Source of the DNA: DASUSF01 sp036375275
GTDB taxonomy: Bacteria; Pseudomonadota; Alphaproteobacteria; Geminicoccales; Geminicoccaceae
Direction: 5' to 3'
NCBI GenBank assembly: GCA_036375275.1
Contig: DASUSF010000095.1
Span: forward strand, 1-9,573
Length of the DNA stretch: 9,573 bases
How positions within the stretch are numbered: position 1 is the stretch's first letter; every line of letters begins with the position of its first letter. Under the pieces are notes generated by a model. It made no database searches. It was not told the origin of the DNA and was given only the letters and a program-made list of their open reading frames with translations. The position numbers were made by a program, and so were the translations under genes. Below are positions 1 through 6,394 of this stretch, piece by piece.

Positions 1-307
1 CGGCCGCCTCCTGACCCCGCACGAACGCTACGTGCTCCCGGGCGTGAGCCGGCAGACCGTGATCGATCTCGCGCGCGAGGTCGACATCCCGTTCGCCGAG
101 GCCGACCTCGACCTCTACGACGCCTACACCGCGGACGAGGCCTTCATCACCTCGACCAGCCTCTGCCTCTGCCCCGTCCGCTCGGTCAACGGCACGACGA
201 TCGGGGACGGCGCCCTGCCGGGCCCGCTGACCCGGCGGCTCCGCGATGCCTACACCGACCTCGTCGGCCTCGACTTCACCGCCCAATACCTCGCTCACCT
301 GAGCTGA
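1..307 (+). CDS. Class IV aminotransferase, C-terminal part (gene cut by window start)
   Basis: This is the last 101 residues of a PLP-dependent fold-type IV aminotransferase, the family of branched-chain (IlvE) and D-amino acid aminotransferases. The first complete codon is at base 2 and the TGA stop is at 305-307. Visible family features are LPGVSRQTVIDLARE near the start of the fragment (the phosphate-binding G-[IV]-[ST]-R-x-x-[IV] element), then an ADEAFITSTS stretch matching the 'ADE.F.TGT' signature with the Thr/Ser that contacts the cofactor phosphate, then PVRSVNG..IGDG..PGPLTRRL, the usual C-terminal end of the family. The catalytic lysine would lie upstream, outside the window. Known family role: transfer of an amino group between an amino acid and a 2-oxo acid in the cytoplasm. 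Substrate and chirality cannot be decided from this piece; aminodeoxychorismate lyase is a less likely alternative. It runs convergently towards the potC-like gene. Confidence 0.88.
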   Translation, partial: GRLLTPHERYVLPGVSRQTVIDLAREVDIPFAEADLDLYDAYTADEAFITSTSLCLCPVRSVNGTTIGDGALPGPLTRRLRDAYTDLVGLDFTAQYLAHLS

Positions 308-661
308 ACTGCTGCAGCGTTCGTGGACTTCGAGCGAAGCACGCAATGTGGACTGCGTCGTGCGGGATGGCGCGACTAAGACTGAAATATTCCAAGAATG
401 GAGAGACTGCCGCGATTTTCTTGAGCGGGCACATCCTTCCGGAGTGATCAGGCCTGTATCAAGGCAAGCCGGTGCCAGCTTGGCTGGACACCCAACTAGG
501 TACAGACAGCAAGTATGGATGAACTCACGACCATTCATGCCACCGGCAACATAGATTTGCTGCCGGACAGCGTACGGATCGAATTCGCTGCTGCCGACGG
601 TGTCTTCTGCAGGGCATTCCTCGCCTTGCGGCACACCTTGACAGGGACAAGGAACAGCCAG
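308..661. other. Gene-free, lower-GC gap between convergent genes
   Basis: These 354 bases separate the aminotransferase from the convergent potC-like gene. Hand counting gives about 56 % G+C over 361-660, against about 75 % in a sample of the liv genes. Short open frames exist on the + strand (348-554 and one starting at 515) but they lack a good ribosome binding site, use mixed codons unlike the neighbours, and the second only becomes long because it runs through the antisense of potC. No terminator with a T-run is visible for either neighbour. It may be a decayed gene or foreign remnant; I recognise nothing in it. Confidence 0.6.
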
Positions 662-1522
662 CTACCTCAGCGCCTCGCCGAGGACGCCGGCGCGCCGCAT
701 GAGGAGCGCGACGAGGGCGATGGTGACGACGCTGAGCCCGATCAGGAGCGTCGCGATCGCGGTGATGGTCGGGTTCACCTGGAGGATCAGCTCGTTGAAC
801 ATCCGCTTCGGGATGGTCTCGTAAGCCCCGGCGACGAAGATGGTCACGATCACCTCGTCGAAGCTGATGATGAACGCGAAGATCCAGGCGGCGAAGGCGC
901 TCGGCAGGAGGTTGGGGAGCAGCACGCTCCGGAACATCCGGAACCAGGAGGCGCCGAGGCTGAGCGCCACCTGCTCGATCCGGAGGTCGAAGGCGCGGAT
1001 CGCGACCGACATGAGCAGCACGACGTAGGGCACGGTCAGCACCGTGTGCGCGATGATCAGGCCGGTGATCGTGCCGAGCAGCCCGAGCTTCGCGAAGTAG
1101 ATGTAGAGCGCGACCGCGGTGATCACCGGCGGCAGGATCAAGGGCGCGACGAAATTGCCCTCGAGGATCGCTCGCCCGCGGAAAGTCCCGCGCACCAGAC
1201 CGTACGCCGCGACGCTGCCGAGCGCGAGGGCGAGCAGCGAGGCCGCGAACGCGACGATCGCCGAGGTTTCGGCCGCCCGCAGCCAGCGGGGGTCGCCGAA
1301 GAAGCTCTCATACCAGCGGAGCGACAGCCCGGGCGGCGGGAACTCGAGCGACGAGGCGCTCGAGAACGACATCGGCACCACGATCGCGATCGGCAGGCAG
1401 AGGAACAGGAGCACGGCGCCGCCGAGCACGGCAATCATGAAGCGCCCGAGGCGCCCCTCCTCCGCCCGGCGCGCCCGCACCTCGCTCGGACGCCCCACCG
1501 CTGGCCCGACCCGCGCCGCCAT
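662..1522 (-). CDS. ABC transporter permease, PotC/YdcV type (spermidine/putrescine family)
   Basis: A 286-residue inner-membrane permease of the PotC-like family, which pairs with a PotB-like partner to form the channel of an importer for polyamines or related small organic solutes. About six hydrophobic segments are seen: residues 29-51, 85-110, 124-145, 150-172, 207-231 and 252-275. The cytoplasmic coupling (EAA) loop is at 183-206, with QVALSLGAS followed by LLPNLLP. The stretch SFDEVIVTIF (220-229) followed by a 'TIPKRMF' segment is characteristic of PotC relatives. Length is typical. The start ATG (1522-1520) overlaps the upstream potB-like stop by one base (TGATG), so translation is probably coupled. 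No ATPase or binding protein gene adjoins it: downstream lies the low-GC gap and a convergent aminotransferase. Substrate unknown. Confidence 0.93.
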   Translation of the reverse strand: MAARVGPAVGRPSEVRARRAEEGRLGRFMIAVLGGAVLLFLCLPIAIVVPMSFSSASSLEFPPPGLSLRWYESFFGDPRWLRAAETSAIVAFAASLLALALGSVAAYGLVRGTFRGRAILEGNFVAPLILPPVITAVALYIYFAKLGLLGTITGLIIAHTVLTVPYVVLLMSVAIRAFDLRIEQVALSLGASWFRMFRSVLLPNLLPSAFAAWIFAFIISFDEVIVTIFVAGAYETIPKRMFNELILQVNPTITAIATLLIGLSVVTIALVALLMRRAGVLGEALR

Positions 1523-2385
1523 CAGGCCTGCGCCTTCGCGCCGACCCGGCGGTAGGCGGCGTAGCAGGTGAGGGTCAGGATCAGGAGCACGGTCGAGATC
1601 GCGGCGGCCAGCTCCCACCGCGGCAGGCGGTTGATCAGGAGGTCGAGCATGTTCGCGATCATCGGCACCCGCCCGCCGCCGAGGATCGCCGGCGTGATGA
1701 AGAAGCCGAGGGTCAGGATGAAGACCAGGATCGCGCCGGCGGCGAGCGAGGGCACGGTCAGCGGGAAGAACACGCGCCAGAAGATCGTCCACCGGGACGC
1801 GCCGAGCGAGGCCGCGGCCTGGAGCAGGCGGTCGTCGAGCTTCACCATCGCCGCGAACAGCGGCAACACCAGGAACGGCAGCAGGATGTTGGTCGTGCCG
1901 AGGATCACCCCGAACTCGTTGTAGAGAAAGCTCACCGGCTGCTCGGCCAGGCCGAGCCACTGGATCGTCCGATTGACCAGGCCGTCGTTGCCGAGGACCA
2001 CGATCCAGGCGTAGGTGCGGACCAGGATCGACACCCAGAACGGCAGGACGACGAGCGCCAGCGCCAGCATCTGCCTGGAGCGCTCGAGCCCGCGCATCCA
2101 GTAGGCGAGCGGGTAGCCGAGCAGCGCGCAGACCACGGTCGCGATCAGGGCGATGCGGAACGTGTTGCCCAGCACCTTGAGGTAGACCGGCCGCTCGACG
2201 ATCTGGGCGTAGTGCGCGAGCGGGTCTTCGCCTTCGACGCTCCAGCCGAGCATCAGCGCGATCGGCAGGTTGAAGGCGACCAGCATGAGCAGGAGCAGCG
2301 GCAGCACGAAGGCGACGCCGCCGGAGCGCCCGCGGCGACGCGCCTCCCACCTGTCGCTCTCCGCCTCTTCCTGGACCGCGCTCAT
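1522..2385 (-). CDS. ABC transporter permease, PotB type (spermidine/putrescine family)
   Basis: A 287-residue permease, the PotB-like half of a heterodimeric ABC importer channel in the inner membrane. A short charged N-terminus (1-22) precedes hydrophobic segments at about 23-47, 72-97, 106-131, 158-181, 212-236 and 258-277. The coupling loop is at 188-212: LQAAASLGAS, then a WRVFFPLTVP segment, a normal EAA motif with Gly195. The ATG at 2385 was chosen because it gives the expected family N-terminus; the ribosome binding site in front is weak. The gene ends TGATG, shared with the potC-like start. On its upstream side, 52 bases away, lies a small basic gene on the same strand rather than PotA/PotD-type genes, so ATPase and solute-binding protein must be encoded elsewhere or have been lost. 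Likely substrates are polyamines or similar cations, by family only. Confidence 0.93.
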   Translation of the reverse strand: MSAVQEEAESDRWEARRRGRSGGVAFVLPLLLLMLVAFNLPIALMLGWSVEGEDPLAHYAQIVERPVYLKVLGNTFRIALIATVVCALLGYPLAYWMRGLERSRQMLALALVVLPFWVSILVRTYAWIVVLGNDGLVNRTIQWLGLAEQPVSFLYNEFGVILGTTNILLPFLVLPLFAAMVKLDDRLLQAAASLGASRWTIFWRVFFPLTVPSLAAGAILVFILTLGFFITPAILGGGRVPMIANMLDLLINRLPRWELAAAISTVLLILTLTCYAAYRRVGAKAQA

Positions 2386-2437
2386 GCGCGGGACGATAGG
2401 CGGCGCTCTTCGGCAAGTCGATCCCGGCCGCGGGGTT

Positions 2438-2608
2438 TCACTCCTGCTCCGTCGTCGCCCCCTTCCGGTGCTTGACCTTGCGCGTGTACCGCTTCCGCCC
2501 GGGGACGACTCGCCCCGCCATCGCCTGCTCGATCAGCGCCTTCGCGACCGGGTTCCGCCGCCTGATCGCCCCGTGGTCCCGATCCTTCCTCGCGCGCTTC
2601 CTGGTCAC
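2438..2608 (-). CDS. Small basic protein, ArfA-like (putative ribosome-rescue factor)
   Basis: A 56-codon frame with GTG start (2608-2606) and TGA stop (2440-2438). An AAGG sequence lies 8 bases before the GTG. Hand count shows 54 of 56 codons ending in G or C, as in the certain genes here. The product is strongly basic (19 Lys/Arg, 5 acidic residues), soluble, without a signal peptide or membrane segment. From Asn19 it reads NPVAKALIE, then Arg33-Val34, then GRKRYTRKVKHRKG (37-50). E. coli ArfA has a comparable order: N-x4-A-L, R-V, then G-K-G-S-Y-M-R-K-G-K-H. If the match is real, the protein would help free ribosomes stalled on mRNAs without a stop codon by recruiting RF2. The match is from memory and short, so a generic basic RNA- or ribosome-binding protein is possible. 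An in-frame TTG at 2644 is a poorer alternative start. It is 52 bases upstream of the potB-like gene. Confidence 0.55.
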   Translation of the reverse strand: MTRKRARKDRDHGAIRRRNPVAKALIEQAMAGRVVPGRKRYTRKVKHRKGATTEQE

Positions 2609-2659
2609 CGCCGCGCCCTTGCGCTCCGCACGATCATCAGCCAAGGCAGAGGAAGCCAA

Positions 2660-2686
2660 GCCCGGCACGAATTCAACATGCCGGGC
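2660..2686. promoter_or_regulatory. Perfect 8-bp inverted repeat in divergent intergenic region
   Basis: GCCCGGCA (2660-2667) and TGCCGGGC (2679-2686) are perfect reverse complements around an 11-base AT-richer spacer containing GAATTC. The element lies between the small basic gene (starting at 2608 on the minus strand) and the liv operon (starting at 2792 on the plus strand). It could be an operator for a dimeric regulator of the divergent units, or a stem-loop in a 5' untranslated region. No convincing -35/-10 pair is visible around it. Confidence 0.4.
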
Positions 2687-2791
2687 GCGCAGGGAACGAA
2701 GGTCGGTGACGCAGCGGAGCGGGGCATGAGCGTCAATCGGTGGGTGACGACGCCGCTGCGCCAGATCCCGGGCATGCGGTAGCCGCCAGCC

Positions 2792-4666
2792 ATGGACTTC
2801 CTCGTCATCCAGGCGCTGAACGGCCTCGCCTCCGCATCGTCCCTGTTCCTGGTCGCGGTCGGGCTGTCGATCATCTTCGGCGTTACCCGGATCGTGAACT
2901 TCGCCCACGGCTCGTTCTACATGCTGGGCGCGTACCTCGCGGTCACGTTCACCGGCTGGCTCGGCGGCGGGGCGTCGGCGCTCGGGTTCTGGGCGAGCCT
3001 GCTGCTCGCCTCGCTCGCGGTCGCGGCCCTCGGCGCGCTCATCGAGATCCTGCTGCTCCGGCGGATCTACCAGGCGCCGGAGCTGTTCCAGCTGCTCCTC
3101 ACCTTCGGCGTGGTCCTGATCGTCGGCCAGGTCGTGCTGATCCTCTGGGGGCCGATCGACCTCGTCGGCCCGCGCGCGCCCGGACTGACCGGGGCGGTCA
3201 CGATCCTCGGCCAGCGCTTCCCGACCTACGAGCTGGTGCTGATCGCGCTCGGCCCGCTGGTCCTCGGCGCGCTCTGGCTGATCTTCCAGAAGACCCGCTG
3301 GGGCATCCTGGTCCGGGCCGCGACCCAGGACCGGGAGATGGTCGGCGCCCTCGGCGTCAACCAGGCCTGGCTGTTCACCTCCGTCTTCGCGCTCGGCGCC
3401 TTCCTCGCCGCGTTCGGCGGCGCGCTGCAGCTGCCGCGCGACGCGGTCACCCACGACATGGACCTCCGGATCATCGCGGACGCGTTCGTCGTGGTCGTGG
3501 TCGGCGGGCTCGGCAGCATCATGGGCGCGTTCCTCGCCGCCCTGATCATCGGCGAGCTGACCGCGTTCGGGATCTGGGTGTTCCCCGAGATCACGCTGGT
3601 CCTGACCTTCCTGATCATGGCCGTGGTGCTGGTGGTGCGGCCATGGGGCCTGCTCGGCCGGCCCGAGCTCGCGGCCGGCGGCGCCGCGAGCATGGGCGCG
3701 CTGCCGATCGCTAGGCCGGGACGTCCGGCGCAGCTCGCCTTCGTGATCGCCGTCCTCGCCCTCCTCGTCCTGCCGCTCGTAACCGGAGGCTTCATCCCGG
3801 TGCTGCTGACCGAGATCTTCTGCCTCGCCCTGTTCGCCCAGAGCCTGCACTTCATCATGGGGCCGGGCGGCATGGTCTCGTTCGGTCACGCCGCCTACTT
3901 CGGCCTCGGCGCCTACGGCGCCGGCCTGACGCTCAAGCATCTGGCGGTGCCGATGGAGGTCGCGCTGCCGCTGGCGCCCGTCGTCGCCGGGCTCGGCGCG
4001 CTGCTGTTCGGCTGGTTCTGCGTCCGCCTCTCCGGCGTCTACCTCGCGATGCTCTCGCTCGCCTTCGCGCAGATCGTCTACGCCATCGTCTTCCAGTGGT
4101 ACGAGTTCACCGGCGGCGACAACGGCCTGGTCGGGATCTGGCCCTCGGCCTGGGCGAGCTCGACCACCGTCTATTACTACCTGGCGCTCGCGCTCAATCT
4201 CGTCGCCATCCTGCTCCTTCGACGGTTCGTGATGGCGCCCTTCGGGCTCACGCTCCGCGCCTGCCGGGACGCACCCATGCGCGCCGAAGCGACGGGCGTC
4301 GACATCCGGCGGCAGCAGTGGCTGGCGTTCGCCGTCGCCGGCACCTTCGCGGGGCTCGGGGGTGGCGTGCTCGCCTTCCAGAAGGGCACGATCGACCCGA
4401 CCTGGCTCGCCATCCCGCAGTCGATCGAGGGCCTGGTCATGGTCCTGCTCGGCGGGCTGCACAGCCTGAGCGGACCGGTGCTCGGCGCCACCGTGTACCA
4501 CGGCCTCGAGTTCTGGCTCTCGACTACCGCCTACGACCTCGGCCTGCCGGCGCTGGCGCAGCACTGGCCGATGGTCATGGGCCTGATCATCGTCCTCCTG
4601 GTCCTGGTCTTCCCGAGCGGGCTCGCCGGCGTGTTCGTCCGCCGGACGTCCGACGCCGCCGGCTGA
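2792..4666 (+). CDS. Fused LivH-LivM branched-chain amino acid type ABC permease
   Basis: A 624-residue inner-membrane protein joining the two permeases of a Liv/HAAT importer in one chain. Residues 1-292 are LivH-like: GLSIIFGVTRIVNFAHGSFY at 24-43, the coupling region VRAATQDREMVGALGVN (174-190), and VVVVVGGLGSIMGAF (233-247). A short linker (about 290-312, rich in Ala/Gly) leads into the LivM-like half (313-624): GPGGMVSFGHAAYFGLGAYG (357-376), VYLAMLSLAFAQIVY (416-430), the coupling loop RACRDAPMRAEATGVD (489-504), and VLLGGLHSLSGPVLGA (551-566). There is no stop or frameshift at the junction; an in-frame ATG at 3692 could allow separate LivM but has no clear ribosome binding site. The ATG at 2792 is forced as first start by an in-frame TAG at 2780. 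The stop overlaps the livG-like start (TGATG). Substrate may be branched-chain amino acids, amides, urea or similar. Confidence 0.94.
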   Translation: MDFLVIQALNGLASASSLFLVAVGLSIIFGVTRIVNFAHGSFYMLGAYLAVTFTGWLGGGASALGFWASLLLASLAVAALGALIEILLLRRIYQAPELFQLLLTFGVVLIVGQVVLILWGPIDLVGPRAPGLTGAVTILGQRFPTYELVLIALGPLVLGALWLIFQKTRWGILVRAATQDREMVGALGVNQAWLFTSVFALGAFLAAFGGALQLPRDAVTHDMDLRIIADAFVVVVVGGLGSIMGAFLAALIIGELTAFGIWVFPEITLVLTFLIMAVVLVVRPWGLLGRPELAAGGAASMGALPIARPGRPAQLAFVIAVLALLVLPLVTGGFIPVLLTEIFCLALFAQSLHFIMGPGGMVSFGHAAYFGLGAYGAGLTLKHLAVPMEVALPLAPVVAGLGALLFGWFCVRLSGVYLAMLSLAFAQIVYAIVFQWYEFTGGDNGLVGIWPSAWASSTTVYYYLALALNLVAILLLRRFVMAPFGLTLRACRDAPMRAEATGVDIRRQQWLAFAVAGTFAGLGGGVLAFQKGTIDPTWLAIPQSIEGLVMVLLGGLHSLSGPVLGATVYHGLEFWLSTTAYDLGLPALAQHWPMVMGLIIVLLVLVFPSGLAGVFVRRTSDAAG

Positions 4667-5433
4667 TGGCGATGCTCGAGGTCCTGGGCCTGACCAGGGC
4701 CTTCGGCGGCAACGTCGCGGTCCAGGACGTCAGCTTCAGCGTCGACGCGGGCGAGCTGCTCGCGCTGATCGGGCCGAACGGCGCTGGCAAGACCACCTGC
4801 TTCAACTGCCTGAACGGCCAGCTCAAGCCCGATGCCGGCCGGATCATCCTCGACGGGCGGGACATCCAGGGCCTCCCGCCCCGCCGCGTGTTCCGCCAGG
4901 GCGTCGGCCGGACGTTCCAGATCACCCGGACCTTCGCCTCGATGACCGTGCGCGAGAACGTCCAGGCGGCGCTGATCGCGAGCCGGCGCCGGACCCTGGA
5001 CCTGCTGAGCCGGGCGAACGACCAGTTCGGCGCCGAGGCCGACGCGCTGCTGGCGCGGGTGGGCATCGCGGATCAGGCCGGCCGCGCCTGCGCCGTGCTC
5101 GCCTACGGCGACCTCAAGCGGGTCGAGCTCGCGGTCGCCCTGGTCGGCGAGCCGAAGCTCCTGCTCATGGACGAGCCGACCGCCGGCATGGCGCCGCGCG
5201 AGCGGGTCGAGCTGATGGCGCTCGCACGCGAGATCGTCCGCGAGCGCAACCTCGCGGTGCTGTTCACCGAGCACGACATGGACGTGGTGTTCGGCCACGC
5301 CGACCGGATCATGGTGATGAACCGGGGCGAGGTGGTGGCGAGCGGGCCGCCCGAATCGATCCGGCGCGATCCGCTGGTGCAGGAGATCTACCTCGGCGTC
5401 GAGACCGACGGGGCGGCGAGCGCCGATGGCTGA
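4666..5433 (+). CDS. LivG-type ABC transporter ATPase
   Basis: A 255-residue cytoplasmic ATP-binding subunit of the Liv/HAAT importer; with the LivF-like protein it powers the fused permease. Walker A is GPNGAGKTT (36-44), the Q-loop is the FQ at 84-85 in GRTFQITRTF, the linker preceding helix contains MTVREN (93-98), Walker B is LLLMDEP (165-171) and the switch histidine is His203 in TEHDMDVVF. The C-terminal DPLVQEIYLG (235-244) is the usual LivG end. The ABC signature is unusual: LAYGDLKRVELA (145-156) where many LivG have LSYGxQRxLEIA or LPxGxQ, so the Gln is replaced by Leu. Start chosen at the ATG overlapping the permease stop by one base; an ATG two codons later is also possible. It overlaps the next gene by 8 bases, so the three genes are surely one operon. 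Confidence 0.94.
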   Translation: MAMLEVLGLTRAFGGNVAVQDVSFSVDAGELLALIGPNGAGKTTCFNCLNGQLKPDAGRIILDGRDIQGLPPRRVFRQGVGRTFQITRTFASMTVRENVQAALIASRRRTLDLLSRANDQFGAEADALLARVGIADQAGRACAVLAYGDLKRVELAVALVGEPKLLLMDEPTAGMAPRERVELMALAREIVRERNLAVLFTEHDMDVVFGHADRIMVMNRGEVVASGPPESIRRDPLVQEIYLGVETDGAASADG

Positions 5434-6142
5434 GCCGGCGCTGCTCGAGGTCGAGGGCCTGCACACCCACTACGGCCGCGCCCACATCCTCGCCGACGTC
5501 GCGTTCAGCCTCTGCCCGGGCGAGGTGGTCGCCCTGATGGGGCGGAACGGCGCCGGCAAGTCGACCACGCTGAAGGCGATCATGGGCCTGGTCCCGCCGA
5601 GCGCCGGCCGGATCCGCTTCGCCGGCGCCGAGATCGCCGGCACGCCCCCGTTCCGGACCGCGCGCCGCGGCCTCGGTTACGTGCCGGAGGACCGCCGGGT
5701 CTTCGCCGACCTGACGGTGCGCGAGAACCTCGAGGTCGGACGCCAGCCGCCGCGACCGGGCTTCGCGGCCTGGACGCCCGAGCGCCTGTTCGGCCTGTTC
5801 CCGAACCTCGAGGAGCTGCAGAACCGGGCCGCCGGACGCACCTCCGGTGGCGAGCAGCAGATGCTGACCGTCGCCCGCACCCTCATGGGCAATCCCTCGG
5901 CGATCCTGCTCGACGAGCCGAGCGAGGGCCTGGCGCCGGTGATCGTCGCCCAGATGACCCGGACCATCCGGGAGCTGAAGCGGGAGGGCCTCGCCGTCCT
6001 GCTCTCCGAGCAGAACCTGGTCTTCGCGCGCGCGGTCGCCGATCGCGCCCTGATCATCGAGAAGGGGCGGATCCGGTTCACGGGCAGCATGCGCGAGCTC
6101 GAGGCCGACGCCGAGATCCGCCAAGCCTACCTGTCCGTGTGA
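5426..6142 (+). CDS. LivF-type ABC transporter ATPase
   Basis: A 238-residue second ATP-binding subunit of the Liv/HAAT importer, of normal family length. Walker A is GRNGAGKST (39-47), the segment GLGYVPEDRRVFADLTVREN (82-101) is a LivF hallmark, the ABC signature is SGGEQQML (140-147), Walker B is AILLDEPSEGLAP (159-171), and SEQN (194-197) stands where other ABC ATPases have a switch His; Gln at that place is normal for LivF. Residues 108-122 are the usual variable loop. The start ATG lies inside the last codons of the livG-like gene (8-base overlap), consistent with coupled translation. No gene follows for 619 bases and no LivK-type binding protein is encoded in the operon as seen here. 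Confidence 0.94.
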   Translation: MAEPALLEVEGLHTHYGRAHILADVAFSLCPGEVVALMGRNGAGKSTTLKAIMGLVPPSAGRIRFAGAEIAGTPPFRTARRGLGYVPEDRRVFADLTVRENLEVGRQPPRPGFAAWTPERLFGLFPNLEELQNRAAGRTSGGEQQMLTVARTLMGNPSAILLDEPSEGLAPVIVAQMTRTIRELKREGLAVLLSEQNLVFARAVADRALIIEKGRIRFTGSMRELEADAEIRQAYLSV

Positions 6143-6168
6143 AGCGAGGGGATCGTCCGTCCGACCCC

Positions 6169-6327
6169 GGGCGTCGTCGGTCCCGAGCCGGGTACCGCGT
6201 TCAATCTGAGCCGCGCGGGCGTTGTCGGCCCCGAGCCGGGTATCCCGTTCAATCTGAGCGGGCGTCGTCGGTCTGAGCCGGGTGTCCCGTTGGCGTGAGC
6301 CGCCGGTGCCGTGCGTCTGAGCCGGGT
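6169..6327. repeat. Imperfect tandem repeat array, about 42-48 bp unit
   Basis: The core GAGCCGGGT recurs exactly at 6185-6193, 6233-6241, 6275-6283 and 6319-6327 (steps of 48, 42 and 44 bases). The first two full units also share CGTTCAATCTGAGC exactly (6198-6211 and 6246-6259) and begin GGGCGT[CT]GTCGG at 6169 and 6217; the third begins the same at 6260 but then diverges. In the first two units the core is part of CCCG-AGC-CGGG, a tiny hairpin. Unit lengths are not multiples of three throughout, which argues against a coding repeat. The array starts 27 bases after the livF stop. Confidence 0.7.
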
Positions 6328-6353
6328 CCATCCGTGTGAACCGGGGCCGTCGA

Positions 6354-6368
6354 TTAAGGTTCTGGTAA
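6354..6368 (+). promoter_or_regulatory. Possible CtrA-like box, TTAA-N7-GTAA
   Basis: TTAA at 6354-6357, seven bases, then GTAA at 6365-6368. The CtrA response regulator of alphaproteobacteria binds TTAA-N7-TTAA, so this is one mismatch from consensus and stands out in G+C-rich surroundings. It lies in the gap between livF and hyuA, about 390 bases before hyuA. A single such site can occur by chance, and the organism's class is itself inferred. Confidence 0.22.
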
Positions 6369-6394
6369 GCGTAAGCGGCGATCCTGAGGCTGGT

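Noticed and set aside
638..667. TTGACA (638-643) with a CTACCT-like -10 at 662-667
   Set aside because: The -10 is poor, the spacing is 18 bases, and it would drive only antisense transcription into the potC-like gene; a chance match is more likely.
515..1555. 346-codon plus-strand frame starting in the low-GC gap
   Set aside because: After about 50 codons it is antisense to the potC-like gene with repetitive Glu/Arg/Asp content; no ribosome binding site; the first 50 codons match nothing I recognise.
2438..4564. 708-codon minus-strand open frame across the liv permease
   Set aside because: Acidic/Arg-rich low-complexity translation antisense to a certain permease; only its last 56 codons show an independent start, ribosome binding site and a plausible protein.
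5426..6142. Missing switch histidine in the LivF-like ATPase as a defect
   Set aside because: SEQN in this position is normal for LivF proteins, so it is not an anomaly.
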